Program-made: the position numbers and the translations under genes
Shown: positions 1 to 10,427 of the stretch, one piece after another
Layout of the letters: every line of letters begins with the position of its first letter
How positions within the stretch are numbered: position 1 is the first letter of the stretch
Assembly: GCA_037126765.1 (NCBI GenBank)
Contig: JBBCBC010000002.1
Coordinates: forward strand, 45,946,889-46,010,888
Direction: 5' to 3'
DNA length: 64,000 nt
From: Stenogyne calaminthoides
Taxonomy: Eukaryota; Streptophyta; Magnoliopsida; Lamiales; Lamiaceae
The notes under the pieces: generated by a model
Told to the model about the DNA's origin: nothing
The model's database searches: none
Seen by the model: the letters and a program-made list of their open reading frames with translations, nothing else

Positions 1-11
1 ATAAAATTATT

Positions 12-470
12 AAGGGATTAAATTTTATGTAGTACAGTAATTTTGCACCTTTTTAAAATAGATTCCGATTGTTTTGACTTTTTGATTTTGGTATTGAAAG
101 TTTTCAATTTTTAAAAATTGATCTTTTAACCTGCTGCAGCAAGTTACCAAACAAGTAACGGTCACATGTATAATTATTTTTTTCCCTAAAGAAACCACTA
201 TTTCTCCTTAAAAAAACACGCAGAAAAATCCCCATCAAAAGTTATTAGGATTAAAAAATTCTAGTGGCATTTCGAAGTTTAAATAAAAAATAAAATAATT
301 ACATAAGTATCGGTTACCTGTTTGGTGACCTGCTACAGCTGCTTGCAACAGGTTAAAGGATCAATTTCAAAGAAATTGATAACTTATAAGACCAAAATCA
401 AAAAGTCAAAACAATCGGGATCAATTTCAAAACGAAACAAAATTGCTGGACTGCAAAACACTTAATCCCT
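12..470. repeat. Foldback MITE, Mutator-like (copy 1)
   Basis: Both halves are inverted copies of each other over about 200 bp. The left half reads from AGGGATTAA (12-20) through a stretch ending near a CTGCTGCAGCA motif, and the right half ends in TTAATCCCT (462-470). A second copy of the same family lies at 23838-24447. Long terminal inverted repeats with little between them suggest a Mutator-like non-autonomous element. The target duplication is not clear, so the superfamily is an inference. Confidence 0.7.
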
Positions 471-554
471 AAAATTAAATTTTGATAAAATATTTTCTAA
501 AAGAATATATATTGTTAGGCAAACTAACCTGTGAAACTTGTTAAAGGTTTTTTT

Positions 555-779
555 TTAAAATCGTATCACCTATATATGTCACTAAATCGTATTACTTATT
601 TTCACTAAACAATATCACTTGTTTTCACTAAATCGTATTAGCTGTTTCTGGTCCCCTGTTTTCACATCAATTTTATACTATAAAAACAATTAATATTGTT
701 AAATGAAACAAGTGATATTGTTTAGTTAAACGAGTAATACGGTTTAGTGAAGCCGGTGATACAGTAAAAAAAAATCGTC
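555..779. repeat. Hairpin element built of short degenerate repeats
   Basis: The left arm repeats TCACTAAATCGTATTA-like units of about 25 bp. The right arm carries the reverse complement (GTAATACGGTTTAGTGA, GGTGATACAG), so the whole stretch could fold into a hairpin. No coding potential is seen. The family is unknown. Confidence 0.5.
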
Positions 780-1199
780 ATGATTTCACAAAACATTTAC
801 TCAAAACGACAAACTTTCATATGAATCTTGTTCACAGTATAAATTGAATTTATAGCAGTCTAGTACCATAACATTCATATTGATACAACTCTTATAAAAT
901 AATACCATAACATTCAAACGCATAAATATCAAATTATTAGTTTATAAATAAATATAATAGTAAGAGATCATAAGTATGATATTAGTTCATCTTATTAGAA
1001 ACGCACTATCTTGCAACATGAGCTTGCTTGCCGAAATATCAGTGTTCCACAGGCTACAAATACGTCATTATCGTGCTGTACCACCATAACAAACTCTTGT
1101 TTCCCGTTGGTCCTTTTAAAACGATATCAAGAATTAAAGAAATTTTAGTTACAAAGAACTGTCAAAATCAACTGGAAATTTGTTTGTTGTTTTAAAGGA

Positions 1200-2400
1200 T
1201 AATAACTCAAATTAATTTATGGATAACACTCCAGTGAACCACGTTCAAACTGTGAACCCTAATTCAATATGATTCATTTCTCTCTCGCGCTCAATCATCT
1301 CATCTCTTGCGTCAAACGCGCGTTTCGAGCTCACCAGTCATCGTCATTGTTGGCCACGACAATGCTGAGGTGGCGGCATGCCGCTAGATCTACGTGGTTA
1401 CCCCCGGTGCCGGAGGAGATGATCAGCTTCAACGACGGTAGGTGGCGGAGCACCTCCTCCGTGACGGAGCTGTTATGCTATAAAACTATCACTGTTATTT
1501 TATAAAACTCTCACTGTTATGCTATAAAACTATCAATGTTATGCTATAAAACTATCACTCTATTAAACTCTCACTATCATGTTATTAAACTATCATTGTT
1601 TTTCTATAAAACTCTCACCGTTATTCAAAAAAACCCTCACTATTATTCTATAAAACTATCACTGTTATGATATAAAACTCACAATATCATGTTATTAAAC
1701 TACCACGGTTATTCTATAAAACTCTCACTGTTATTCAAAAAAACTCTCACTGTTATCCAATAAAACTCTCACTATTCCGCTATAAAATTATCACTCTATA
1801 AAACTCTCACTATGATTTTATTAAACTATCACTGTTATTTTATAAAACTCACTTTTATTCAGAAAAACTCTCACTGTTATTCTATAAAACTATCATTGTT
1901 ACCGCTATAAAATTATCATTGTTATTCTATAAATTTCACAATTTCAATTTCAAATCCCCAATTAATGGCCGCTCACACCGTTTTCAATTTCCAGATCAGG
2001 CGAGACACATTCATCACCTACTACCTCCTCAACAAGGTTCTAGACGCTTCCATCGCCGCCAGAGCCCTACGTTGATCTCAACAAATGCGAGCCATGGAAT
2101 CTGTCGTACGCTTCGCGGCGGCGTGGCCTGGGAGGGGAGGGGATGGGTCGTGGCGGCGTGTTGTGGGGAGGGATCGCGGCTGCGGCGGGGCGGGGAGGTG
2201 GCCGCGGGCGTGGGTGGAGAAAGGAAGGATCGAATCACGTTGGCGTGTGCTTATTTTTGTTTTCAAAGAATGAGTCAAGTATATATATCTGACTCATTTG
2301 TAGTATATGAGTCAAGTTTGACTCGGGTTCATAGCATGAACCAGGTCTATACAAGTTTTTGTCTTAATTTTTTTACTCAAATTGAAAATACTTCACTGTT
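1200..2400. repeat. Composite element: minisatellite flanked by GC-rich blocks
   Basis: Three parts are seen: a GC-rich block at 1270-1475, an AT-rich tandem repeat at about 1471-1930, and a second GC-rich block at 1960-2250. The right end (2310-2370, GGTTCATAGCATGAACC then CAAGTTTTTGTCTT) recurs at the right end of the element at 22127-22377. That suggests a transposon family with an internal repeat array. The GC-rich blocks look like captured gene pieces, and 2000-2080 reads as a plausible protein segment, but I do not recognise it. The open frame at 1919-2410 has no family support. Confidence 0.45.
1471..1930. repeat. Minisatellite, about 22-bp unit
   Basis: About twenty degenerate copies of TATAAAACTCTCACTGTTAT follow one another, with variants in which CTCTC alternates with CTATC. 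The same words occur in shorter form at 4650-4800 and 22150-22330, so the array probably grew inside a dispersed element and is not a local satellite. Confidence 0.75.
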
Positions 2401-2417
2401 AAACGGCTAAAAGTACG

Positions 2418-2507
2418 ATGAATAAAAATAGTTCAAGTGATTAGAGCATCACTACTTATAACATGAGGTCAAGATTCGAATCACCATTTGATCAATAAAA
2501 AAAAATT
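2418..2507 (+). repeat. tRNA-derived SINE, short
   Basis: A roughly 90-bp unit has an A-box-like TGATTAGAGCATC, a B-box-like GGTCAAGATTCGAATC and a terminal A-run. It is flanked by near-perfect 12-bp direct repeats, GCTAAAAGTACG (2406-2417) and GCTAAAAGTATG (2508-2519), as expected for target-primed retrotransposition. A related unit is inverted at 3776-3855. Confidence 0.65.
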
Positions 2508-2519
2508 GCTAAAAGTATG

Positions 2520-3189
2520 GGTCACCAGAATTGTCCGTCACGGATGACATTTGAAAAGATAAGAAAAGGAAATGACATGCATAAATAATTTCTTTTTTTT
2601 GTTTGTTTAATTATGCCATCCACAATAGTGGGATTGTTTGTTTAATCTATAGGCACGACCCCGTGGATAGAATTCAGAGCCAAGTCAACTGTCAATTTTA
2701 GAAAATGATCCATTATTATTATACATTATAATTATACAAAAGAGTTGTTATATAGCAATTTGAACAAATCGAGATAACATATTCTAACAAATTCCATTTT
2801 AATTTAGAGCACCACTATCAATATTATTCAGTTTTAGAATATCAGCTACTGTTACAAAATAACTTAATTTTTTCAAAAAAATATCCTGTTTAGACCGTCC
2901 AAACAAAAGTGATTATGAATTTGACTCATCTAAAAAGAATGATGAGTGGTTAAATAATAACAAACTCATATTTTGAATTACAAGGATGAATTTGTGTGTG
3001 GGGGGGTGGTCAGCCGAGCAGGTGATCACCCTTGGATTTTCATTTTATAAAAAAATTTAAATTTTATTTTATAAGAGTTTGTCCTCCCTACATTGAAACT
3101 ACACATGATATTATATGAAAACTTTTGTCTTCCTTAAATTAAAATTAAAGATCCAGCCATATTAATTAATTAGAAATTTAAAGATAATA
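2520..3189. other. AT-rich intergenic DNA, nothing recognised
   Basis: No open frame of note, RNA gene or clear repeat boundary was seen. A short G-run lies at 3000-3007. Confidence 0.5.
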
Positions 3190-3427
3190 CTCCCTCTATA
3201 AATCAATCTTATGCACAGTTGACTTTTACATACGTTTTTACGAGCGAGATTTATACTAGTAATTGAAACGATAAAGTGACTTTTAAAGGAAGGTATGATA
3301 GATGAGGGGTTTATCTATCATATCCCTCCTTAAAAGTCGTTTTATCATTTCAATTATTAATACAAAATTCGCCACAAAAAATATGTGTAAAAATCAACTA
3401 TGCATAAGATTGGTGAACGAATGGAAG
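3190..3427. mobile_element. Stowaway-type MITE
   Basis: The element starts CTCCCTC and ends GAATGGAAG, and its arms are inverted copies through a central GGGGTTTATC loop. It is flanked by TA on both sides (3188-3189 and 3428-3429), the Tc1/mariner-type target duplication. Confidence 0.75.
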
Positions 3428-3775
3428 TATAATTTATAAAGAAACTTTTAGTAATAATATTGACATTGTCACAAATAAGTTAAGAAGAAAATATTGTTTT
3501 TTCATGTAGTGGAATCAATCTTTTAACTTGCAACTTTAGTGTCAATAAATGAAGCAAATTCAAATACAACTTGTTAGACATGCGTCCTAATCCCCATGAA
3601 ACTCACACGAACCTTCGGGTCTTATTGTTTGCTTTATGTTTACTTTTTTATTCAATTGCATTGGAAAATTAATAAGTATCGTGTACATTAATTACAATGT
3701 GCAATTGAATTTTATCTTAATAAATATTACTCCGTGCAGAGATATATAGAAACAAAGAAGAAATATCGAGTGAGA

Positions 3776-3855
3776 TTTTTTTTTAGATCGATCAAATGGT
3801 GACTTGAACTCATGATATCACGGCATAACTAGTGGTGTTCTAACTAATTGAGTTA
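3776..3855 (-). repeat. Short SINE, same family as 2418-2507
   Basis: Read on the minus strand this gives AATTAGTTAGAACACCAC, a B-box-like GAGTTCAAGTCACC, then GATCGATCT and an A-run. It matches the unit at 2418-2507 across both promoter boxes. No convincing target duplication was found. Confidence 0.5.
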
Positions 3856-4252
3856 TTCATATTTTTCCATTTTAAATACTATTTACGTGTTCCTTAATAA
3901 TTGATATAACTATTTACGCTTCCCCTTATAAATGGTTTATTCCATTCTAAAAAAAAAAAAATTCAATTTTGATAATTGTTGTGCATATTTAAAAATCACT
4001 AAATTAAATTGTAAAAGTATGATAATCATTGCCACAAAGAAAGTATTATGTACAATGAGTTTCACCTAGAGTTTCCCTCACACAAATTTCATGTTAAATT
4101 TTCATAAATTTTAAAAGATTTAACGATGTTGATACTTTTAATATCAATCAATATTTTTGTAATATGTAAATAATATATTTGTTGATAGTGATATATTCCA
4201 TTTGTTTAAAACTTAAAAGCTCATAAATTTTAGGAGTTTTATAAATTCAAGG

Positions 4253-4620
4253 TTGAAATATAGTAAATCAATCAATTTAAGGCATAAAAGATTTTTCCTA
4301 TCTGTTCAAGGCCTGGAAGATAGAAAACTATCAATTCAGGGTTTAAAAGATAGAAATTGTTAATTCGAGACCTACACATTTTAAGGTCATGTTTGTCACT
4401 AAACCCTAAACCGTAAACCTTAAAACCTAAACACTGAACCATAAATCCTAAAAATAAAAAAATAAGGACATGAAATATAAGTGTCAAACATGGTCTTAAA
4501 ATGTGTAAGCCTCAAATTTATAGTTTTTATCTTTTAAGCCCTTAATTGATAGTTTTCTATCTTCCAGACCTTGAATCGATTGGAAAAATATTTCAAGTCT
4601 TAAATTAACCATGTAAGATA
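4253..4620. repeat. Foldback MITE with telomere-like centre
   Basis: Arms at about 4270-4395 and 4485-4605 are inverted copies, sharing for example GATAGAAAACTATCAATT and its complement. The centre (4398-4460) holds several CCCTAAA-like words, for example CACTAAACCCTAAACC. These are probably chance or decayed words and not a telomere. Downstream, 4640-4800 carries a remnant of the family seen at 22127-22377. Confidence 0.6.
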
Positions 4621-5108
4621 TTCAACTTTTTTAAGATTATAAGTAACACTCATGTAAGCTAGGTCTATACATGAACTCTATCACTATTATACATAAAAAC
4701 TATTACTGTGATAAAAGTTTATGTATAACCGTGTTAATGCGTATCTATAACAATGATATTAAAAAAATAAAGTTTATCGTTAACGCAAGTTCACATTATT
4801 ATTATTTTACTCCGAGTGCTCAAGATTATTAATTATCTTGAGTCTAAAATGTGTAGTATTGTATTTCTGGATATATAATTTCTATTTTGAAAATACTTTA
4901 CTTGGCCTAACATATACTTCTATAATTCAACGTTTGAACATTCAAAATCTTATCGAACCTGCAATAATTCATTGATATATTCATCTTTAGTTACTACTTC
5001 TAGAACGATATATAACCGTTAATAAGATGCTCAAAACATATTGGAAAGCAAATATACTTTACTTCTGGGGGGTTTTAGAAGTTGACTTTGGGGGAAAACT
5101 ACAATTAT

Positions 5109-5339
5109 CTCCATTCCGAATTCGAAGTCACATTTATTTTTCATACGTGTTTTTGCAAGTAAATTTTGTATTAATAATTAAAATGATAAATTAATTTTTA
5201 AGAAGGGGTATGATAAATGAGCCTCTTATCTATCATACCCTCCTTAAAAATCAATTTATCATTTTAATTACTAATATAAAATTCACTCACAAAAACACGT
5301 GTAAAATAAATAGTAAACTCACCTTTAGGATGGAGGGAG
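5109..5339. mobile_element. Stowaway-type MITE
   Basis: Starts CTCCATTCCG and ends GGATGGAGGGAG followed by TA. Its arms are inverted copies around GAGCCTCTTATC. The left target TA is imperfect. Confidence 0.7.
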
Positions 5340-5379
5340 TAATACACAAATGTCATATTAAAAATAAAGGTTAGTACTA

Positions 5380-5631
5380 CTCTTTCCGATTTAAAATAAT
5401 TGTTATTTTATAATTGAGGATTAATTTTTTTATTTAAAGTTATTAATTGACAAATATAACTTCGATGGAGTAATTATTTACTAAATTCATACTCCTTAAT
5501 TTGTCCTAGGAAAGAGTGATGAGATTTGGATAAGGGTAAAAGAGAAAAAATGAGAGAAAAATATCTAAAACAAAAATTAATTAGAAACAAAATCGCTCTC
5601 CTAAAATAACAGTTATTCACGACCGAGGGAG
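5380..5631. mobile_element. Stowaway-type MITE
   Basis: The left end CTCTTTCCGATTTAAAATAA is inverted at the right end (TTATTCACGACCGAGGGAG). TA is present on both sides (5378-5379 and 5632-5633). Confidence 0.7.
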
Positions 5632-5790
5632 TATTAAATTTTGGGTGGGTCTCTTGTGACAATGTGTGCAATATGCACTGTTTAATATATTTTTTAAATA
5701 TATAATTTATTTATATTAAAACGAGCAATTTATATTAATGTTTCAGTGTAAATTATGAAATTTTCTTATGTTTTATTACAATAAATTATA

Positions 5791-6075
5791 CTCCCTCCAT
5801 TTTTAATTAGATGTCGTTTTAGCCTTTTAAAATATTTTTAAAATAGATATCGTTATGAGATTTTCTCTCCCTTTATCTCATATTTACCCTTAATATGATA
5901 ATTTTAAATTTCAAATTTTCTATAAAAATGTTATGTGTATATTTTTTCAGCCAATAGAAATTGTTGTTAAGAATATTTAAATAATATTAATTAAGGTTAA
6001 TTTTGAAAAAAAAAAAATATGTCCTTATTTTGTCTTAAAAACTCCAAAATAACATCTATTAAAAAATAAAAAGAG
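5791..6075. mobile_element. Stowaway-type MITE near the MTP12 promoter
   Basis: Starts CTCCCTCCATTTTTAATTAG and ends in an inverted copy finishing AAAAAGAG, with TA at 5789-5790 and 6076-6077. It lies about 450 bp upstream of the MTP12 start codon and is the last of three Stowaway-like elements in one kilobase. Confidence 0.7.
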
Positions 6076-6279
6076 TATATTTTAAAAAATACATTATAAA
6101 ATATACAATGAACTTGGTTTATATAAAATTTAACTTTAAACTTTTTATATAGCCAGCACATGTAATAATATGTTAACGTTAAAGTCAAAATTTATAATCA
6201 CTTATATAATGTAGCTAGAAAACATAGTCTATCACTATGATCTATTTGTACTAGACGATTTTCAATATTTATAAATGAA

Positions 6280-6522
6280 TCATACTTTCCCCCTTTTTTT
6301 TTCCTTTTTTTTAGCGCAATCATATACTAATATTATTTTCTCTCTATTTCCCCTTTTTATTTTTCCCCTCTCTTTTCTAAATATTTTACTGTGGCGTTCA
6401 GCCGTCCGGGCCGGGCTTTTCCAATTGACTATTCTCTTAACGGCGACTTAAACCCATCACCAATCAACAGTCCACACTCCGAATCGGACTTCTCCACTCA
6501 ACACTCAGATTCTTTTCCGATT
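6280..6522 (+). promoter_or_regulatory. Pyrimidine-rich leader of MTP12
   Basis: Runs of T and C (6288-6380) end just before the open frame, as in many plant 5' leaders. The frame is open upstream of the ATG back to about 6391 without a further in-frame ATG, so 6523 is the first usable start. No TATA box could be chosen with confidence. Confidence 0.35.
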
Positions 6523-9105
6523 ATGGCAGATCACAGCCACCACCATCACCACCGCCCAAATCGCATTGCCCTTCCCGCACGCGCCACCACTCCCACCGCC
6601 GCCCAGACCCCACGCGCCTCCTACCCCGTCTTCCCCTACACCCCTTCCACCCTGGCGGCAACCCCGTCCAAACTCCGTCTCTCTCTCTCTAAACCACCCA
6701 ATTCCACTGCCGCCGCATCCTCATTCTCTTTCCTCCTAGTCCTGCTCTTCTCACTCCGTTCACTATACTCTCTTCTGCCATTTCTGCGCGATTCTCCTCC
6801 ATCTTTTTCAATTTTCCCTTTCTCATTTCTCGTCTCTCTTCTATCCTTTATCCTAACCCTCTCTTTCTCTCTGTTGGCTTCGATTTTAGGTCAAAATTCT
6901 TCTAATCGGAAACCCTCGCGGTCGATTTTTTCTCTCGCTTCCATCACTCAATCACAGCACAAACTCCTCGTCGCTAAATCCCTCCTCCTTGCGGTTGTTT
7001 TGTTACTGAGATTTCAGGCGTTGAGGTATTGCGGCACGGCTGCGATGATTCTAGCTGAAGTGTCTGGAAATATGGCGGCGCGTTTTATGACGGAAGGTAA
7101 AAATAGGAGCTCTATTGAGCGGAATTTGATTGGATCGTCTAAATTCCGTGGTTTTATTGCACTGTTTTCTGGTTTGCTTTTCTTATCTGTTAGCTGGGAT
7201 CGAATTGAATGCTTTCCTTGGTCACATGTGAATATTATGAGCAAAGGTTTCTTATCTTTTCCTAGTGGAAATTGTTTGAGGATTAGGCCAATGCTGCTGC
7301 CATTTTTGTCAGGGTTTTTGGGGTATTATGAGCGGGTTTTATCCAATTGGGGGGAGATTCGAGAGCTGGGGCAAAAAAGAGTTCGATTGATCACTTTGTT
7401 TTTCACCACAGTTGTGCTTTTTATACCAGCTGTTGTTAGTATGTTTATCTTTGAATCTGAAGGCGATAGCATATCTCTGTCGAGTCTTGGTTGGCCGTTG
7501 GCTAACACCGTAGTTTTTGGTGTGCTCTTGAGTGCGAATTACACTGATGAGAAGATAGCTGTTTCAAAAGATATTCAGAGGGAGTATTTTGTGACATTTG
7601 TGTGTACTCTTGTTTTAGAGTTGTTTTATTTTCCAGAGCTTTCATTGTGGGGATTGCTGATTTGTGGGCTGTTGCTGTATATCTCCGGGAGGGAATTGAA
7701 TCCTACTTATTATAATTATCCTGAGTTGGGGTTTGAATCGTCTGGATCATTTAGTACTGTGGTGATGAAACCTATTAGGCACATTTTGAGTGAAAGGAAG
7801 TCACGAAAGATTGCTCTGTTTTTGTTGATTAACACTGCGTATATGGTTGTTGAATTTGCTGCTGGTTTCATGAGTAACAGTCTTGGGTTGATATCTGATG
7901 CTTGTCACATGTTATTTGATTGTGCTGCTCTGGCAATTGGTTTATATGCTTCCTACATATCGCGCTTGCCTGCAAATAGTCAGTTTAATTATGGGCGTGG
8001 GAGATTTGAGGTTCTCTCTGGATATGTTAATGCTGTTTTTCTGGTTCTTGTTGGAGCACTGATTACGCTTGAGTCATTTGAAAGGATTTTAGACCCTCAA
8101 GAGATTTCTACTAGCAGCTTGTTAACAGTTTCTGTTGGAGGGTTGGTTGTGAACATGGTGGGGCTGATCTTCTTTCATGAGGAACATCATCATGCCCATG
8201 GTGGATCTGGCGCTTGTTCCCATTCCAATCACTCCCATTCTCACACACACTCCCATGATCATCAGGAGCATGGTAACGAACCTAAGAAAGTCATTAGTAT
8301 TATCCACCATGATCATGACCATAGCCACCACCATAATCATGACCACAGCCACCACCATGATCATGATCACAGCCACCAACATGATGATAATGACCACAGC
8401 CACCGCCATGATCATGACCACAGCCACCACCACCATGATCATGACCACAGCCACCACCACCATGATCATGATCGCAGCCATCACCTTGACCAGCATGATC
8501 ATGATCACCAGGTTAAAGCAGACAGCCACAATCACCATGTGAATGCACATGACCAACATACACACCACAATCATGACGGACAATGTGATCATAACCATAG
8601 CCATACCGAGCCCCTTTTAGGAGAAAAGGAAAAGAAGAATCACCATCACCACCACCATATTGACCACAACATGCAAGGGATCTTCTTGCATGTCTTAGCA
8701 GACACATTGGGAAGTGTTGGAGTTGTTATTTCAACTTTGTTAATCAAGTACAAAGGTTGGCTCGTTGCAGATCCGGCCTGCTCGATCTTTATCTCTTTAC
8801 TGATTGTCTCATCAGTGATTCCATTGCTCAGAAACTCTGCAGAAATCTTGCTGCAAAGAGTTCCAAGATCTTGTGAGCAAGATCTCAAGGAAGCTCTGAA
8901 AGATGTGATGAAGATTAAAGGAGTGTTTGGCACTCAGAATCTGCATGTTTGGAGTCTCACTAACACTGATATTGTGGGGACCATCCACCTCCATGTCTCT
9001 GCGGATACTGATAAGACTTCCATAAAGAAACAAGTATCACATATTTTACACAATGCTGGGGTTAAGGATTTGGCAGTGCAGATCGAATGCATAAACCTTA
9101 ATTGA
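6523..9105 (+). CDS. MTP12: Zn transporter of the cation diffusion facilitator family (MTP12 / ZnT5-like)
   Basis: The single coding exon gives about 860 residues; Arabidopsis MTP12 is roughly 800. The N-terminal half is a set of hydrophobic segments typical of the long ZnT5-type subgroup. The C-terminal half is a CDF domain with HMLFD (His462-Asp466) and HVLAD (His723-Asp727), the two HxxxD pairs that form the transport Zn site. Between them, residues about 551-717 form a very His-rich cytosolic loop with an eight-residue DHDHSHHH-type repeat encoded by a roughly 24-bp minisatellite (8308-8480). The start is the first in-frame ATG. Known role of the family: plant MTP12 pairs with MTP5 to move Zn into the Golgi. 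No frameshift is present. The loop probably explains the extra length. Confidence 0.93.
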   Translation: MADHSHHHHHRPNRIALPARATTPTAAQTPRASYPVFPYTPSTLAATPSKLRLSLSKPPNSTAAASSFSFLLVLLFSLRSLYSLLPFLRDSPPSFSIFPFSFLVSLLSFILTLSFSLLASILGQNSSNRKPSRSIFSLASITQSQHKLLVAKSLLLAVVLLLRFQALRYCGTAAMILAEVSGNMAARFMTEGKNRSSIERNLIGSSKFRGFIALFSGLLFLSVSWDRIECFPWSHVNIMSKGFLSFPSGNCLRIRPMLLPFLSGFLGYYERVLSNWGEIRELGQKRVRLITLFFTTVVLFIPAVVSMFIFESEGDSISLSSLGWPLANTVVFGVLLSANYTDEKIAVSKDIQREYFVTFVCTLVLELFYFPELSLWGLLICGLLLYISGRELNPTYYNYPELGFESSGSFSTVVMKPIRHILSERKSRKIALFLLINTAYMVVEFAAGFMSNSLGLISDACHMLFDCAALAIGLYASYISRLPANSQFNYGRGRFEVLSGYVNAVFLVLVGALITLESFERILDPQEISTSSLLTVSVGGLVVNMVGLIFFHEEHHHAHGGSGACSHSNHSHSHTHSHDHQEHGNEPKKVISIIHHDHDHSHHHNHDHSHHHDHDHSHQHDDNDHSHRHDHDHSHHHHDHDHSHHHHDHDRSHHLDQHDHDHQVKADSHNHHVNAHDQHTHHNHDGQCDHNHSHTEPLLGEKEKKNHHHHHHIDHNMQGIFLHVLADTLGSVGVVISTLLIKYKGWLVADPACSIFISLLIVSSVIPLLRNSAEILLQRVPRSCEQDLKEALKDVMKIKGVFGTQNLHVWSLTNTDIVGTIHLHVSADTDKTSIKKQVSHILHNAGVKDLAVQIECINLN

Positions 9106-9830
9106 AAACCTATCTTTCTTTCTAACAACCTGTATAATGTGTTTAGAGGCTAAACTTAAATTTTCATGTCTGCAGCAAGCAGAACATGGCTATCCAGAAT
9201 AGACTCTTCCGGTAAGTTGAACTGTTCATGAATTTAGTGCACTCTTTTATTACTTATTTCCTGCATTGTTGAAGTAGCATTTGAGCAGAAAACATTAGGC
9301 AATGTTTGTTTTGGGTTTATAGTGGTTTTTTAAATCTGGGTTATTGAAATCCAGGGAATTTTAAAGGTGGAATTTAACTTTGCAATGTGTAAGAGTGAAT
9401 GCTGTTGAATAATGTTGTTGGATGGAATTGTGACGATTGAATGATGTGAGTTATGATTTAAATATATTAAAGTGTGAGGAGAGTTAATTGATTGTATTGG
9501 AAAGTGGATAGTAGGTTTATATCCATTGTATTGCTGGTTTTTTAAAATCGGATTTCAAAATCCCAAAGTAGGAACGGATTTAGATTTGCAAATCCTAAAA
9601 CTGGGTTTTAATACCCAAAACAAACATTGCCTTAATGTCAGTAAGAGTGATTTATTTTGAGAAGAGGTCTCTAATCATGCGTTCAAAACATGTGCTTAAT
9701 CCTATCTTAATTTGCATTCATTATATTCCCTCGATTAAGGTTCTTGTTTATGTTTTCAGGTTTCGGGATCATGAGATGGTATGAAAATATTGTAGATCAA
9801 CATCCTCTTTGAGGACAGCTTCATTGTACA
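9106..9830 (+). other. Probable MTP12 3' UTR with an intron
   Basis: Downstream of the stop codon a donor-like CCG|GTAAGT (GT at 9212) and an acceptor-like GTTTTCAG (ending 9759) frame a 548-bp segment. Most of it is a MITE. Splicing is inferred only from the site sequences. Confidence 0.45.
9298..9630. mobile_element. PIF/Harbinger-like MITE inside the MTP12 3' UTR intron
   Basis: Terminal inverted repeats are GGCAATGTTTGTTTTGGGT and its complement, flanked by TTA on both sides (9295-9297 and 9631-9633). A 3-bp TTA/TAA target is typical of PIF/Harbinger. No coding capacity. Confidence 0.8.
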
Positions 9831-10427
9831 CGCAATATTAGTTATTACAGTTGATTAACATTACTCACAACTACTAATTGTCTATAACATTATGTAGAGT
9901 CGGTTATATAGATTATATTTTGTCATCAAGTTCGGTCAGTTTCTTACAGTACCTGAAATTTATGCATGGATGAAATTGCAGGAGTTCATGTCCAATTTTG
10001 CTTCACCAGAGTGCTTATTCAGTTCTCATGTACTAAAATAGTGAAATTTAACGCATTGATTTATTTACTTTTACCTTCTGATCTGATAGTGATACATCAT
10101 ACATGACATAAAATGCTTGTTTAGAATGAACATATTTCTTATAAAAGTTTTATTCGTATTGCTAATATCAGCACTTTCTGAATTATAGCTTTCATTATTG
10201 TTTAATATTCTAAAATAGTAATTTTGTTTTTCCTTATTAACTTCTGTGTCAGTTAATGGAAGATAATTATTTAGGTACTGGAAGTTATATATTTGATGAT
10301 ACTAAATAAAGTATTGAAGTGGTTGATGGTTTGGATTTACTCAAGAGTTGAAATGGACTCTTGTCAAATATTTTTGCAAAGGATTTTTTTTTTTGTTAAA
10401 TCGAACTGGAGTCCTATTTAATCTAAG
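9831..10427. other. Intergenic DNA downstream of MTP12
   Basis: AT-rich with no supported gene. It probably includes the MTP12 polyadenylation region. Confidence 0.4.

Noticed and set aside
1471..1930. Regular repeats considered as a CRISPR-like array
   Set aside because: Units are contiguous, degenerate and without unique spacers, in a plant nuclear setting.
1919..2410. 163-residue open frame
   Set aside because: It starts in a minisatellite, crosses a GC-rich block and ends in transposon sequence. No family recognised. Reported as repeat content only.
4398..4460. CCCTAAA-like words as possible interstitial telomere repeat
   Set aside because: Only scattered, imperfect copies in the loop of a foldback element.
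8122..8604. Long open frames on both strands over the MTP12 His loop
   Set aside because: They are shadows of the periodic His/Asp repeat (CAT/ATG-rich in all frames), with methionine- and valine-rich nonsense proteins.
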